DNA of 64,000 nucleotides from Bacteroidota bacterium (GCA_016713765.1 JADJON010000001.1:1426001-1490000); one strand, 5' to 3'. Positions 45,074 through 54,270 are shown, counted from the first letter of the stretch. Translations and numbers: made by a program. The notes: generated from the sequence alone by a model not told the origin.

Positions 45074-45439
45074 ATGGCGATTAACCAGAACCACCCCTTT
45101 GAAGAACTGGACGGCATCCGTTGCGCGATCGTTGAAAAGGCGGTCAGCCCGGAGCGTCTGAGCTTTCTCCGACCGCTCCTGGAGTACAATGGTTACGAAG
45201 TCAAAGTGGTGGCCAGTCCACCCCCGAAGGCGGCTGCTGCTCCAGCCGAAGGTGACGCTCCGGCGCAATCGGTACCTGAAACGTTTACCGTGGGCGTTAC
45301 GGACGTGGCCTTCAACGTCACCAACGCGATCTTTGGACGCTTATTGGCTACGCCAGAGGGCCGGGTGGTCACGATGGATTACTGGAAGCAACGTACGCCG
45401 GTGTCCGACGACAGCACCCCGTATTTTCAAGGGAAGTGA
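45074..45439 (+). CDS. Conserved-looking hypothetical protein after nuoN
   Basis: A 121-residue soluble protein with no recognised domain. The N-terminal half (FEELDGIRCAIVEKAVSPERLSFLRPLLEYNGYEVKVV) looks like a small alpha/beta fold; a Pro/Ala-rich linker follows (about 53-69), then a second segment (FTVGVTDVAFNVTNAIFGRLL and DYWKQ). It starts 12 nt after the nuoN stop on the same strand and is probably cotranscribed with complex I. An assembly or regulatory role is only a guess. Confidence 0.7.
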   Translation: MAINQNHPFEELDGIRCAIVEKAVSPERLSFLRPLLEYNGYEVKVVASPPPKAAAAPAEGDAPAQSVPETFTVGVTDVAFNVTNAIFGRLLATPEGRVVTMDYWKQRTPVSDDSTPYFQGK

Positions 45440-45446
45440 TACCGGC

Positions 45447-45695
45447 TTAGGCTTGGGTGCCGGTCTTTTTACAGCGTTCAGCTTTTTCACCCATGTAGTA
45501 ACCAAGTCCGAGTAGGAGCGGGGGCAAAAAATTGATCAGCAGTTGGTGTAATCGGGTTGTCTGGGCTAAGAGGATGTGATGCGCATCCAGGGTCCAGTGT
45601 TCTTCCAACAGCGTCAGCAAGGTGCCGCAGAGAACAAAGAGACCGCCTGTAAGAAGGCCGGCCATTCCCCATCGCATTGAAGTAGACAAGTTCAT
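45447..45695 (-). CDS. Small two-helix membrane protein
   Basis: An 82-residue protein with two predicted membrane helices (about 9-28 and 52-68) separated by a His-containing loop and a basic C terminus. No family recognised. It lies just after a signalling cluster on the same strand, converging on the nuo operon with 7 bp between stop codons. Real-gene status is moderately supported by its membrane pattern and upstream ATG. Confidence 0.5.
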   Translation of the reverse strand: MNLSTSMRWGMAGLLTGGLFVLCGTLLTLLEEHWTLDAHHILLAQTTRLHQLLINFLPPLLLGLGYYMGEKAERCKKTGTQA

Positions 45696-45720
45696 AGTGA
45701 TCCGTACTGGTTCGGAACGC

Positions 45721-46080
45721 TCAATGAACCGGTTTACGGACTACCGAACGTACACATGGGTAGACCATGGCGGCTTCGGTATCCTGTTCATCGAGTTTGG
45801 AACCGATAACGATGACCCGGGGCATGAAATTGCATTCCCGGATGAAATTTTGAAGCTCCTTCAGGAGTTCGATCCCGCCCCGATCGGGCAGGTCCAGGTC
45901 GATCACGATGAGGTCCGGAAGCTGTTTTCGCTCCCGGGAAGTTGATTTCAGGAAAATCAGGGACTCTTCGAGTCCAAAGCAGGAATGAACGTGACATACG
46001 CTAGCAGCAGGATCGATCATGGAATGGATGAGTTGATCGTCCATTCCGCTTTCGCGGACGATGAGCAGCGATTTGGTCAT
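45721..46080 (-). CDS. Degenerate single-domain receiver protein
   Basis: A 119-residue receiver-like domain. The beta3 phosphoacceptor region is kept (LIVIDLDLPDRGG, D61), and VVRKPV matches the conserved lysine loop. The N-terminal acidic pair that normally binds Mg2+ is missing: the first strand reads LLIVRESGMDD. It is therefore probably not phosphorylated normally, or works as a protein-interaction module. The start at 46080 (MTKSLLIV) is preferred to 46113, which overlaps the next receiver gene. Confidence 0.7.
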   Translation of the reverse strand: MTKSLLIVRESGMDDQLIHSMIDPAASVCHVHSCFGLEESLIFLKSTSRERKQLPDLIVIDLDLPDRGGIELLKELQNFIRECNFMPRVIVIGSKLDEQDTEAAMVYPCVRSVVRKPVH

Positions 46081-46085
46081 TTCCT

Positions 46086-46502
46086 TCAGGACGCTTGCGC
46101 CCGCCGGGCCCATGGTTGTGCCAATGCAATCAAATCCTCTTGCTGCAGGGGCTTGTTCAGGTATTGATCGACCACAGGATTATCATATGCTCGCTCTATA
46201 TCCCTGGGATTCGTAGATGAGGAAAGTACCACCAGCCGTATATGCGAGCGAAGTTCTTCCGGCAGCGACTGGTAAATCTCCAAGAACTCGAATCCATCCA
46301 TGCCGGGCATATTGATGTCCAGGAAAATGAACGCCGGTGGTTCAGCCTTGTCCAGAAATGTTTCCAGCAAAATGGTAAATCCCTCTTCGCCCGATGCCGC
46401 GCAAACTACCTGGTCTGCAAACCGACATTGCTCCATGATCTTGGAGGTGATGAATCGGTCGATCTCGGAATCGTCGATGATGAGCGCTTTATAATAGCCC
46501 AT
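46086..46502 (-). CDS. Single-domain response regulator
   Basis: A 138-residue receiver (REC) protein with no output domain. Acidic pocket D10-D11 (LIIDDSE), phosphoacceptor D62 (FLDINMPGMDG), and the conserved lysine in YLNKPL. Of the Rcp1/CheY type, as often seen next to PAS kinases. It is encoded 5 bp upstream of the degenerate receiver. A TTGTAGT half-site lies just before its start (46505-46511). Confidence 0.9.
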   Translation of the reverse strand: MGYYKALIIDDSEIDRFITSKIMEQCRFADQVVCAASGEEGFTILLETFLDKAEPPAFIFLDINMPGMDGFEFLEIYQSLPEELRSHIRLVVLSSSTNPRDIERAYDNPVVDQYLNKPLQQEDLIALAQPWARRAQAS

Positions 46503-46535
46503 TGGTTGTAGTTGGGTGAGAAGTTTATAAAATCG

Positions 46536-46919
46536 TTAGTTCAGATGGGCGCGGATCGCTTCCAGCAGTAAGTTGACATCTCCGCTTTTATCGATGAATT
46601 CGTTCGCTCCGAAACGCTGACACATCGTCCGAAAGTTGTCGTAGGCGTAATTCGTATAGATCACTACCGGCAGATCGGGCTGCTGCTTTCGCAGGGTCAG
46701 CAACGCCATTACGCCATTGACGGGACGCATGCGGATATCCATGATCACGAGCGAAGGCTGGTGGGTGCGGACCTTTGAAATGGCTTCGTCGCCGTCATTG
46801 GCCATGTAAATGCCATCAAGCGGGAATAGGCTATGGAGCAGGTCGCTCAATGAATTCCGTACTATTTCGGAATCGTCAACGATCAGCACCGATTTGTTTG
46901 AGAGGGGGGCTTCGGTCAT
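46536..46919 (-). CDS. Single-domain response regulator
   Basis: A 127-residue receiver with acidic pair D15-D16 (LIVDDSE), phosphoacceptor D61 (VIMDIRM), switch Thr in VIYTNYAYD and lysine in FIDKSGD. The start at 46919 is preferred because it begins the receiver fold after a short tail; 46955 is an alternative. It lies downstream of the kinase-NarL pair at 47036-50109. An inverted repeat (46998-47017) about 80 bp before its start may control it. Confidence 0.88.
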   Translation of the reverse strand: MTEAPLSNKSVLIVDDSEIVRNSLSDLLHSLFPLDGIYMANDGDEAISKVRTHQPSLVIMDIRMRPVNGVMALLTLRKQQPDLPVVIYTNYAYDNFRTMCQRFGANEFIDKSGDVNLLLEAIRAHLN

Positions 46920-46997
46920 GCTACAAATAAACAGGTAGCAGCCGGTATCCGGCAATCGGTTAATCCGCCTATAATGGGTCGTAAGTTCTCTGAAAAG

Positions 46998-47017
46998 TTG
47001 TAGTGAATGTACTACAA
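46998..47017. promoter_or_regulatory. Inverted repeat upstream of a receiver gene
   Basis: TTGTAGT-GAATGT-ACTACAA: perfect 7-bp arms, 6-nt spacer. The right arm with its flank (TGTACTACAAGC) recurs exactly at 50646-50657, ahead of another receiver gene. Confidence 0.5.
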
Positions 47018-47035
47018 GCGGGAACGTGTAAGAGC

Positions 47036-47677
47036 TTAGCCTATGCCGTGCTCGTCCGAGAACCGAACCAATTCCGCATTGCTGCTAAAGCCCAGCTTTT
47101 CCAGCAATCGGGCCCGGTAGGTGCTGACCGTATTGATGCTGACCGACAATTCGGAGGCGATCTCCTTGAGCGATTTTCCCTTACCGATACCCCGCAGGAC
47201 TTCCAGTTCGCGGTCAGACAGCGCATGCAAAGGTGTTTCGGCTGGTTCGTTTCCACCCAGTTTGTTGGCCAGTCGATCCGCCAGGTTGTCGGAGAGAAAG
47301 CGTTTTCCCTTGAGCAGCGTACGCACGGCCCGGATCAGTTCGTCACTGGCGCTATCCTTCGTGAGGTATCCGGAGGCGCCCGCTTTCAACACGCGCAAGG
47401 CATACACGTCTTCCGGATGGATGCTCAATACGAGGATCGGTACGCCGGGCAACAGCATCCTTGCCTGTTGGATCATTTCCAGCGGTGGTTTCCCCGGCAT
47501 GTTCAGGTCGGTGATGAGCAGACTGGGATGAAATTCCCGAATGGTTTGCAGGAGTTCCGTGGCATCGGCCACTTCCCGGATGTGGGATTCGGGAAATTCG
47601 TCGCGTAGGATCTGGGTCAGGCCCTTTCGCACCACCAGGTGGTCGTCGGCAATCAGGAAGCTTGGAGGTGCATTCAT
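47036..47677 (-). CDS. NarL/LuxR-family response regulator
   Basis: A 213-residue two-domain regulator. The receiver has D11-D12, phosphoacceptor D57 (LITDLNMPG) and K107 (GYLTKDS); a C-terminal LuxR-type helix-turn-helix follows (about 148-210: LSDRELEVLRGIGKGKSLKEIASELSVSINTVSTY). Its start overlaps the stop of the kinase at 47674 by 4 nt, so the two form a cognate pair. Confidence 0.95.
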   Translation of the reverse strand: MNAPPSFLIADDHLVVRKGLTQILRDEFPESHIREVADATELLQTIREFHPSLLITDLNMPGKPPLEMIQQARMLLPGVPILVLSIHPEDVYALRVLKAGASGYLTKDSASDELIRAVRTLLKGKRFLSDNLADRLANKLGGNEPAETPLHALSDRELEVLRGIGKGKSLKEIASELSVSINTVSTYRARLLEKLGFSSNAELVRFSDEHGIG

Positions 47678-50109
47678 GCGACGAGGGGAGTTGACAGGGG
47701 GACGTCGACTTCGATGACTGTACCCTTGCCGGGAGAACTACGAATGACCAAATGTCCGCCAAGAGCGATTGCGCGTTCTTTCATGCCTATCAAGCCAAGT
47801 GTTTCGCTCTTACGATCCGTTTCAAAGCCATCGCCGTCGTCCCGAATGGTCAGAAATAAATTCGCTTCTGAAGAAGTAAGCTGAATGATTACAGAACGAG
47901 CATTGGAATGTCGTATCACGTTCGTGAGGGATTCCTGAAGTATTCTGAAAAGATTGCTGTTCACCGCGTCAGTCAGGGCAGGGAACGGGCCTTCAAAGCT
48001 GAATGTAGCCTGGATGCCTGTGCGTGTGTGAAACTCTTCGCAGTAGTGTTCGATTGCTGGAATCAATCCGAGATCGTCCAACAGTAAAGGTCTTAATTCC
48101 GCGGAGATATTCCGTACGGTTCGTACGGTGTCGTCGAGATGGCGGTTGATCTCCAGTATTTTGTCGTTGAGAACCGGATCGGTCCCGTTCATTTTTTTTC
48201 GGATCCAGTTGAGGTCGAGTTTAAGACCTGTCAGTTGTTGTCCCAACTGATCGTGTATGTCTCGGGCTATGCGCGTTCGCTCTTCTTCACGGACTTGCTC
48301 CAGGTAATTGGTCAGTTTCCGGAGTTCATCGCGTGAAGCACGCAATTGGTTGGCATGTTCGATTTCCTGGGTGATATCCTGGCCTACCAGGATCGCCATC
48401 TTACTACCTTGTTCGTCGGGTTGGACCATCGCTACCCGCACCAGCAGGTGGCAGGAGTGCTCTTCCTTTTTCCAGCTCACCAACTGTTCGTTGGGGGCGC
48501 CATCCTGCAGCACTTTCCGGATGACCGCATCGAGTTGCTGTTGGATGATGAACGGGATCTGCGGCTTTTCGGGAGAGGGGATACCCAGGATGAACGCGCC
48601 GGCGGGGTTGATATACGTGAGTTGCTGGTGCTCGTTGAATTGGGCGATGAGGTTACGGGAATTTTCGACCAATACACGAAAGCGCTGTTCGCTTCGGTGG
48701 AGTTCTTCCATTACCCGTTTTTCGACTGTGACATCCCGGAAGAAGACCGACAAGCCATTGGCAGACGGATGGATTCGGTACTGAAACCAGGATCCGGCAG
48801 GATCATAGTAGGCTTCCAGTTCGACCGGGCGCTGCCTGAGCAGGGCTTCCTCGCAGCCCTGGACGAATTCACCGGAATATTTCATCGGAATTAGGTCCCA
48901 GAAATTCCGCTGAAGCGCGGAAGCTTTTTCCAGTTTCAGCAGAACAGCGCCATTGTCGCTGATAAAGGTGATGTTCCACTTCGAATCGACCGCCAGAAAA
49001 CCGTCCGTCACCCGCTCGAAGATCTCCCGTATTTCCCGGGTCTTTTCTGCGACCTGGCCGGCCAGGTTGCTGTTGATCTGCTGGAGTTCTTCTTCGAGTT
49101 CCTTGATGCGGGTAATGTCCTTCGTATGGGCGACGTACCCGACTTTGATCCCTTCGTCGTCCAACAACACGTTGGTGGAGGAGATGACCCGGATGGGAAT
49201 GCCATCCTGACGAAGATGGATCTGTTCGCCTTCCCAGTGGCTGGAAGTTTTGAGATGTTGACTGATTGCTAATAATTCTTCCTGGCTCATGACCGGGCGA
49301 ACCACATCCAGGAACCGTTTGTTGACCGCATCTTGTTCAGGAATCCTGTACATCATTTCCGCGCCTTTGTTCCAACTGAGAATGCGGCTATCCGTTCCTA
49401 CGGAGAAAATCGCTTCCTGCGACTGGTCCACCATCGCGGCGAAGTGAGCAGCTTCCCGCCCCAGTCGGATTCTACGCTTTTCTTCGAGGTAGAGAAAGTA
49501 GAGCAAAAGCCCGATCAATGAAAAGCCGATGACGCCGGATAAGAGGTAATCGTTCCTTGTTCTTGCCGCGGCCTCCGAGCTCCGCGTATTGGCTACCTGC
49601 AACTGATATCGCCCGGAACTTTCGAGTGATGAAATTACCGTCCGGATTTTTTCCATCAGGTCCTTGCCATAGCCGGAACTGACACGCTGAAACGCCTCGT
49701 CCTGTTTCCCGTCATGAACCAGTTGAATGACAACCTTTCCATGTTCTATTTTCTTCTGTACCAGGGAGTCCAGGTTATGGATGTCGGAAGCTTCAGCAGC
49801 GCTGATCCCTTCCTGGTTTGTCAGGCTGCGTAATTTGGTGATGTCAAGCGGGATCTCCCTTGTATGCCGGTCAATCGGTTCCAGGTAGTCGGAATCGCGT
49901 GTGATTACGTATCCCCGATAACCTGTTTCGAAATCCTGCATGTCATCGTAAATGTTCTCATAAACGATCATGCGATCCAGGACCAACTTTACCCGTTGTG
50001 CCGTTTCATCGGTTAAGCGCGAGTGGCGGATACTGGAGGTTACGAAGTAGCCAATGGTGAGTAAAAAGACAATAACCATCAGCAGGTATTTGAATCCCGG
50101 CTTCTTCAT
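47674..50109 (-). CDS. CHASE3-PAS sensor histidine kinase (HisKA_3)
   Basis: An 811-residue membrane kinase. Two membrane helices (about 8-26 and 190-210) enclose a CHASE3-like extracytoplasmic domain with the typical DFETGYRGYVITRD stretch. Then three PAS domains (about 226-345, 365-480, 485-605), a HisKA_3 dimerisation domain with phosphoacceptor H619 (RDIHDQLGQQ) and a HATPase domain with DDGDGF. This is the NarX/DegS type that phosphorylates NarL/LuxR regulators. It overlaps the regulator gene by 4 nt. The signal sensed is unknown; nearby nos and complex I genes suggest a redox or respiratory cue. Confidence 0.93.
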   Translation of the reverse strand: MKKPGFKYLLMVIVFLLTIGYFVTSSIRHSRLTDETAQRVKLVLDRMIVYENIYDDMQDFETGYRGYVITRDSDYLEPIDRHTREIPLDITKLRSLTNQEGISAAEASDIHNLDSLVQKKIEHGKVVIQLVHDGKQDEAFQRVSSGYGKDLMEKIRTVISSLESSGRYQLQVANTRSSEAAARTRNDYLLSGVIGFSLIGLLLYFLYLEEKRRIRLGREAAHFAAMVDQSQEAIFSVGTDSRILSWNKGAEMMYRIPEQDAVNKRFLDVVRPVMSQEELLAISQHLKTSSHWEGEQIHLRQDGIPIRVISSTNVLLDDEGIKVGYVAHTKDITRIKELEEELQQINSNLAGQVAEKTREIREIFERVTDGFLAVDSKWNITFISDNGAVLLKLEKASALQRNFWDLIPMKYSGEFVQGCEEALLRQRPVELEAYYDPAGSWFQYRIHPSANGLSVFFRDVTVEKRVMEELHRSEQRFRVLVENSRNLIAQFNEHQQLTYINPAGAFILGIPSPEKPQIPFIIQQQLDAVIRKVLQDGAPNEQLVSWKKEEHSCHLLVRVAMVQPDEQGSKMAILVGQDITQEIEHANQLRASRDELRKLTNYLEQVREEERTRIARDIHDQLGQQLTGLKLDLNWIRKKMNGTDPVLNDKILEINRHLDDTVRTVRNISAELRPLLLDDLGLIPAIEHYCEEFHTRTGIQATFSFEGPFPALTDAVNSNLFRILQESLTNVIRHSNARSVIIQLTSSEANLFLTIRDDGDGFETDRKSETLGLIGMKERAIALGGHLVIRSSPGKGTVIEVDVPLSTPLVA

Positions 50110-50166
50110 ATTGAAAGTAAATCTAAAAGTAGGAAATTACTCAGAAAAGGTGATCCCAATACGGAA

Positions 50167-50547
50167 TCAGTTCACTGGATTCCCGGCGATGGCTCCCAGG
50201 ATCGAAGGTATCTTGTCAAACTCCTTCGATTTGTCTAAAAAATGATCAGCACCGGCATCCAGGCAATGTGACCTCCATTCTTCTTCGGAATGATTGGTCA
50301 GGATGATCACGGTGGTCTGCGGAAGGTTTTGTTTGATCTCTTTGAGCGTTTCAATCCCCGAGCGTCCGGGCATTCGGATATCCAATATCACAACGGACGG
50401 CTGCATGAAATTCGTAACGACCAGTGCTTCATCACCGTTGCGCGCATGACCGATACCGCTGACATAATCCAAGTCCAGCACCATGTTGCGCAGGCGTCTG
50501 ACAATGTCGTCGGAATCATCAGCTATGAGAACTTTCAATTTCATCAA
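50167..50547 (-). CDS. Single-domain response regulator
   Basis: A 126-residue receiver with acidic pair D10-D11 (LIADDSD), phosphoacceptor D56 (VILDIRMPG), switch Thr in VIILTNHS and lysine in FLDKSKE. It resembles the receiver at 46536-46919 (same layout and end signature), and like it follows a kinase-NarL pair and is preceded by a TACTACAAGC-type inverted repeat. Confidence 0.9.
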   Translation of the reverse strand: MMKLKVLIADDSDDIVRRLRNMVLDLDYVSGIGHARNGDEALVVTNFMQPSVVILDIRMPGRSGIETLKEIKQNLPQTTVIILTNHSEEEWRSHCLDAGADHFLDKSKEFDKIPSILGAIAGNPVN

Positions 50548-50632
50548 ACCGGGAAAGCGAATTCCCTCTTAAAGAAACGAAAAACAGCATGTCAGGTTCC
50601 ATCCTATGTAAGAATCAGAAAAACGGATGAAT

Positions 50633-50657
50633 GCTTGTGGTTTTTTGTACTACAAGC
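50633..50657. promoter_or_regulatory. Inverted repeat upstream of a receiver gene
   Basis: GCTTGTGGT-N7-ACTACAAGC, 8 of 9 arm positions matching. It lies about 90-110 bp before the receiver start at 50547 and shares TGTACTACAAGC with the site at 46998-47019. Confidence 0.5.
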
Positions 50658-50702
50658 AGGTGCCCACTTTTGGGGGTATACCACCAGAAAAATGTTGATT
50701 GT

Positions 50703-51329
50703 TTAGACGAGCCGGTGACTGATCGCGTAGTGCATGAGCGCAGCGGTACTATCCACTTTCAACTTTTCAAGAATCCGGGTCCGGTAGGTGCTGACCGTAT
50801 TGATACTCAAATTCAGGTTGTCGGCGATTGTTGTAAGGTTTTTACCGCTTGACAACAGGATCATCACCTGGAATTCCCGTTCGGACAATAGTTCGTGGGC
50901 CGGTTGTTCTTTTTCCCGCTCGATGGAAGCGCTCAGGGAACGCCGCATACTTTCCGTCAGAAAGCGGTTTCCGGCCAGGATGGTCTTGACCGCTACGATC
51001 AGGTCATTGGGGGCCGTTTCCTTCGGCAGATATCCACAGGCGCCGGCACGAAGCGCCTTGCTGGCATACAATTCTTCCGGGTGAATGGACAGGATCAGGA
51101 TCGGAGTTTGTATGCCTTGCGATACAATGGCTTTGACCAACTCAATACCGGATTTGTCGGGCAGACTGACGTCGCTGATGATGACGTCCCATTCTTCACC
51201 AGTGGCGGCTAGTTGACCATCATGAAAACTTCCGGCTTCGCCGTAGCGGGCGTCCGGCCATTCTTCGGTCAGGATTTGCCGGAGGCCTTTGCGGACAATC
51301 GCGTGGTCGTCAATCAGCAGTATACGCAT
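50703..51329 (-). CDS. NarL/LuxR-family response regulator
   Basis: A 208-residue regulator: receiver with D7-D8, phosphoacceptor D53 (IISDVSLPD), lysine in GYLPKET, and a LuxR-type helix-turn-helix near the C terminus (LLSEREFQVMILLSSGKNLTTIADNLNLSINTVSTYRTRIL). Clearly related to the regulator at 47036. Its first 20 nt overlap the end of the kinase gene at 51310, marking a cognate pair. Confidence 0.95.
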   Translation of the reverse strand: MRILLIDDHAIVRKGLRQILTEEWPDARYGEAGSFHDGQLAATGEEWDVIISDVSLPDKSGIELVKAIVSQGIQTPILILSIHPEELYASKALRAGACGYLPKETAPNDLIVAVKTILAGNRFLTESMRRSLSASIEREKEQPAHELLSEREFQVMILLSSGKNLTTIADNLNLSINTVSTYRTRILEKLKVDSTAALMHYAISHRLV

Positions 51330-54159
51330 CGAGTTGGTGAATAGGTTGGTCGACCGTTCCCATCGGGCAGGCTAAAGGCAAACTCAGGCGAAGTTCCGTT
51401 CCGAACCCGGGTCGGGAAGTAAGGTCCAGTTTCGCGTTCAGCGCACGTGCGCGTTCGCGCATTCCTAGCAACCCAAGGCCATGGAGGGCCGGATCTTCGT
51501 CGAAGCCGATTCCATTGTCACGAACCGTGATCATCCAGCAATCGTCGGCAGTATGAACATCGATTTCAATGTAGCTGGCTTTGGCGTGACGCAGGATGTT
51601 GGTGAGGCTCTCCTGTACAATGCGAAAGATCGCCGTATTGGTTTCGGGGTCGAAATCGTAATCCGTACCGTCGCTGATCACGCGAATGGGAATCTTGGCG
51701 TGACTGCTCATCTCCTTGCAATGCCATTGGATGGCGGAAAGCAAGCCAAGGTCATCCAATATGCCGGGCCGTAAGCTGGAGCTGATCCGTCGAATGGTGG
51801 CAATGGTCGTGTCGGCAAGCGCGATCATGCCGTTCAAGGTGACCCTTGATTCATCCCGGGTGGCTTTTCGGAGGAGGAGTGCAAGGTCCATTTTCATGAC
51901 CGTCATCTGTTGGCCGATCTCATCGTGTAATTCGCGGGCGATCTTTGTACGTTCTTCCTCCCGGATATTTTCAAGATGCTGGTTGAGTTTTCGGAATTCG
52001 TCGCGGGAACGCTTTAGTTCTTCTTCAGCGGCAACACGGGCACTGATGTCGTAAGCCAGTACCAGTCTGTATTCCTTACCATTTCGATGAATGGTTTCGG
52101 AGAACATCTCCACCTGGATGGGCGTACGGTCCTTGCGTTGGTGTATGCAAGTGCCTTCAAATCGCTTGCCCTCGCTGATCGCTTGTAAATGTTCGCGAAC
52201 GGATTGCTGATCATGGCTCTGCACCATGTCGAGTGCGGAGATGCCGATCAATTGCTCCTTGTCATAGCCATATTGTCGGCATGCAGCCATGTTCGCGTCG
52301 ACCACCTGAAGGTTGGTCAGTTCGAAAATGTAGAGTGGCAGCGGGCTGTTTTCGAAGAACAAGCGGTACTTTTCTTCCGATTCCTGCAGTAATTGTTGTG
52401 CACGAAGTCGTTCCGTACTGTTTTCAATCAGCAGTGTTATCCCGGATTCGGTCGGGTAAGCCCGACACATGTAACTTGTGACGGATTCAGAGCATTTTAA
52501 TTCGAAGGTCTCCGGTTGTTTTGATAGCAGTACTCGTTGAAGGAATTCTATCCAGACGGACGCATTCGGTATCGATGTGGACTTGGTCAGGTAATGTCCG
52601 AGAAAATCCCCAGGTTGCCCTTCAAGCAACTCGGCAGCTTTCATGTTGAGGAATTTGACACGTAACTGGTGGTCCAAGGCGATAAATGCATCAGAGATTC
52701 CGGTAACAAGCTGTTTGAACTCTTCCGTGTTTTCCCTGACTTTCTGTTCCAGGGAAATGTTGAAATCCATAAGCTGCTCTTCGAAGCGCTTACGAAGCGA
52801 GATGTCCTGAAAAACCGAAACGGCACCGATTATCTCGCCCCTCTCATTCATCAAGGGAGAAATTGAATAAAGTACATTGATCTTTTCCCCGGCTTTATTA
52901 TGATGGGTTCGTTCTCCTATCAAACGTTTGTTCGAAAGTAGGGCTGTGATCATCGCCTCCAGCTCAGTCGCAGAAAATGGTTTGTCGAGCCCCACGAGAT
53001 CGTTGACCTTTATTCCCAGCGCTTCCGATTCCTGATAACCATACATGCGTTCCGCCCCTTTGTTCCAACTGGTCACCCGGGTCTCGAGGTCTACCGATAT
53101 GATCGCATCATTGCATTCCTCCAGTAGCTTGGACTGGAAGCGGACCTTTTCCAGATTGTGGCGGCCTTCCGTTATCTCGACCGTATTGACTTTGTGCAGC
53201 CATTGACCGTTAGCGGCCTTTTCCGATGTAGCGTTGGTGCGAACCCAGTACGTGGATCCATCGTTGTTCACGAGTGGGACACTGATATCGCTCAACTTGC
53301 CGGTTTTGTTCAATTGTTCGAACAAGGATCGGGCTTTCTCGTGGTAGTCGGGATGAATGAGATCGAAGATATTCAGTCGTTGCACCACTTGCTCCCGTGC
53401 TTTCCCCAGGCGGTTCAATTCAGTGGCATTGATCTGGAGAATCAGCCCTTTCTCATCGAATACCAGGTATCCGCAAGGTGAGTTTTCGTACAGTTCGATA
53501 TTTTGTTCACGTGCTGATTTCAACCGTTGTTCCGCGGCCACTTTTTTTCTGACCGTATTTCGGATGACTCCGGTCAAGATGATTACGAGCAAGGTGATGA
53601 GGCCGGAGAACGCCAGGATTCGATTCTTGGTGCCTTTTTCTTCCCGTATCAATTCCGCACGGGATGTGGCGAGTTCAGAATTTGCAGTTCGTTCGAGGTA
53701 ATTCAACAAGGAACGGAGAAAGACCAGGTCCCCATCGAGTGTCGCTTTTATAGCCGGCTTGTTTTCGTCTACATGATCAGGGTTTTCGTGAATACGGGTT
53801 AGGTATCTTCTGGTCGCTGATTCCAGCTCCTGGATGACATCGGTCGCGGCGAGGTTGGCAGCTTCATTGTTCTTGAGTTCCCGGATCGTGTTGTTGACCA
53901 TTTGATCAACTGAGTCCAGTGGGAATGGGTCTTTCCTGTGGCTGTCAAGGGTGGTCCTTGAATTGTACGACTCCAGTTGGTTAAAGCAGCTTTGAAGTCT
54001 GAAAACCAATTGTTCGCTTCGGACAGCCCGGTTTGATTTGTCCGTCTGAAATAAGATGGATTCGGCCCCATAATAAAAGTTGATCAGGGCGAGCAAGGTC
54101 CCGCCACAGACGATAACGACGATCGCGATCAAGGCGTTATTAACATTCCAGGCTCTCAA
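51310..54159 (-). CDS. Multi-PAS sensor histidine kinase (HisKA_3)
   Basis: A 949-residue kinase. Two N-terminal membrane helices (about 7-28 and 175-196) enclose a helical extracytoplasmic region of CHASE3 type. Four PAS-like domains follow (about 218-330, 340-460, 475-590, 595-715), joined by coiled-coil linkers, then HisKA_3 with H745 (RELHDEIGQQ) and HATPase with RDNGIGF. The last PAS reads LYIFELTNLQVVDANMAACRQYGY. It is divergent from the cytochrome c/nosZ transcription unit, so its signal may concern the same respiration, although this is only context. Confidence 0.93.
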   Translation of the reverse strand: MRAWNVNNALIAIVVIVCGGTLLALINFYYGAESILFQTDKSNRAVRSEQLVFRLQSCFNQLESYNSRTTLDSHRKDPFPLDSVDQMVNNTIRELKNNEAANLAATDVIQELESATRRYLTRIHENPDHVDENKPAIKATLDGDLVFLRSLLNYLERTANSELATSRAELIREEKGTKNRILAFSGLITLLVIILTGVIRNTVRKKVAAEQRLKSAREQNIELYENSPCGYLVFDEKGLILQINATELNRLGKAREQVVQRLNIFDLIHPDYHEKARSLFEQLNKTGKLSDISVPLVNNDGSTYWVRTNATSEKAANGQWLHKVNTVEITEGRHNLEKVRFQSKLLEECNDAIISVDLETRVTSWNKGAERMYGYQESEALGIKVNDLVGLDKPFSATELEAMITALLSNKRLIGERTHHNKAGEKINVLYSISPLMNERGEIIGAVSVFQDISLRKRFEEQLMDFNISLEQKVRENTEEFKQLVTGISDAFIALDHQLRVKFLNMKAAELLEGQPGDFLGHYLTKSTSIPNASVWIEFLQRVLLSKQPETFELKCSESVTSYMCRAYPTESGITLLIENSTERLRAQQLLQESEEKYRLFFENSPLPLYIFELTNLQVVDANMAACRQYGYDKEQLIGISALDMVQSHDQQSVREHLQAISEGKRFEGTCIHQRKDRTPIQVEMFSETIHRNGKEYRLVLAYDISARVAAEEELKRSRDEFRKLNQHLENIREEERTKIARELHDEIGQQMTVMKMDLALLLRKATRDESRVTLNGMIALADTTIATIRRISSSLRPGILDDLGLLSAIQWHCKEMSSHAKIPIRVISDGTDYDFDPETNTAIFRIVQESLTNILRHAKASYIEIDVHTADDCWMITVRDNGIGFDEDPALHGLGLLGMRERARALNAKLDLTSRPGFGTELRLSLPLACPMGTVDQPIHQLDAYTAD

Positions 54160-54262
54160 AACATTGATTTTTTGGGGTTACAGGCTTAAATGTAGATATT
54201 TTCCTGACGAAAGTCACCTTCATTCTTCGGATACGGTCAGGCTATTCATATGGGTTGAATGC

Positions 54263-54270
54263 TACTTTTG
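54263..54270 (+). promoter_or_regulatory. Possible -7 element of the nos transcription unit
   Basis: TACTTTTG fits the TAnnTTTG consensus of Bacteroidota promoters and lies 23 bp before the cytochrome c ATG. No convincing -33 TTTG was seen at the expected spacing. Confidence 0.4.

Noticed and set aside
50110..50166. Another copy of the TTGTAGT inverted repeat before the kinase at 47674-50109
   Set aside because: No palindrome or TACTACAA arm is present there, so the motif is not a general promoter element of the cluster.
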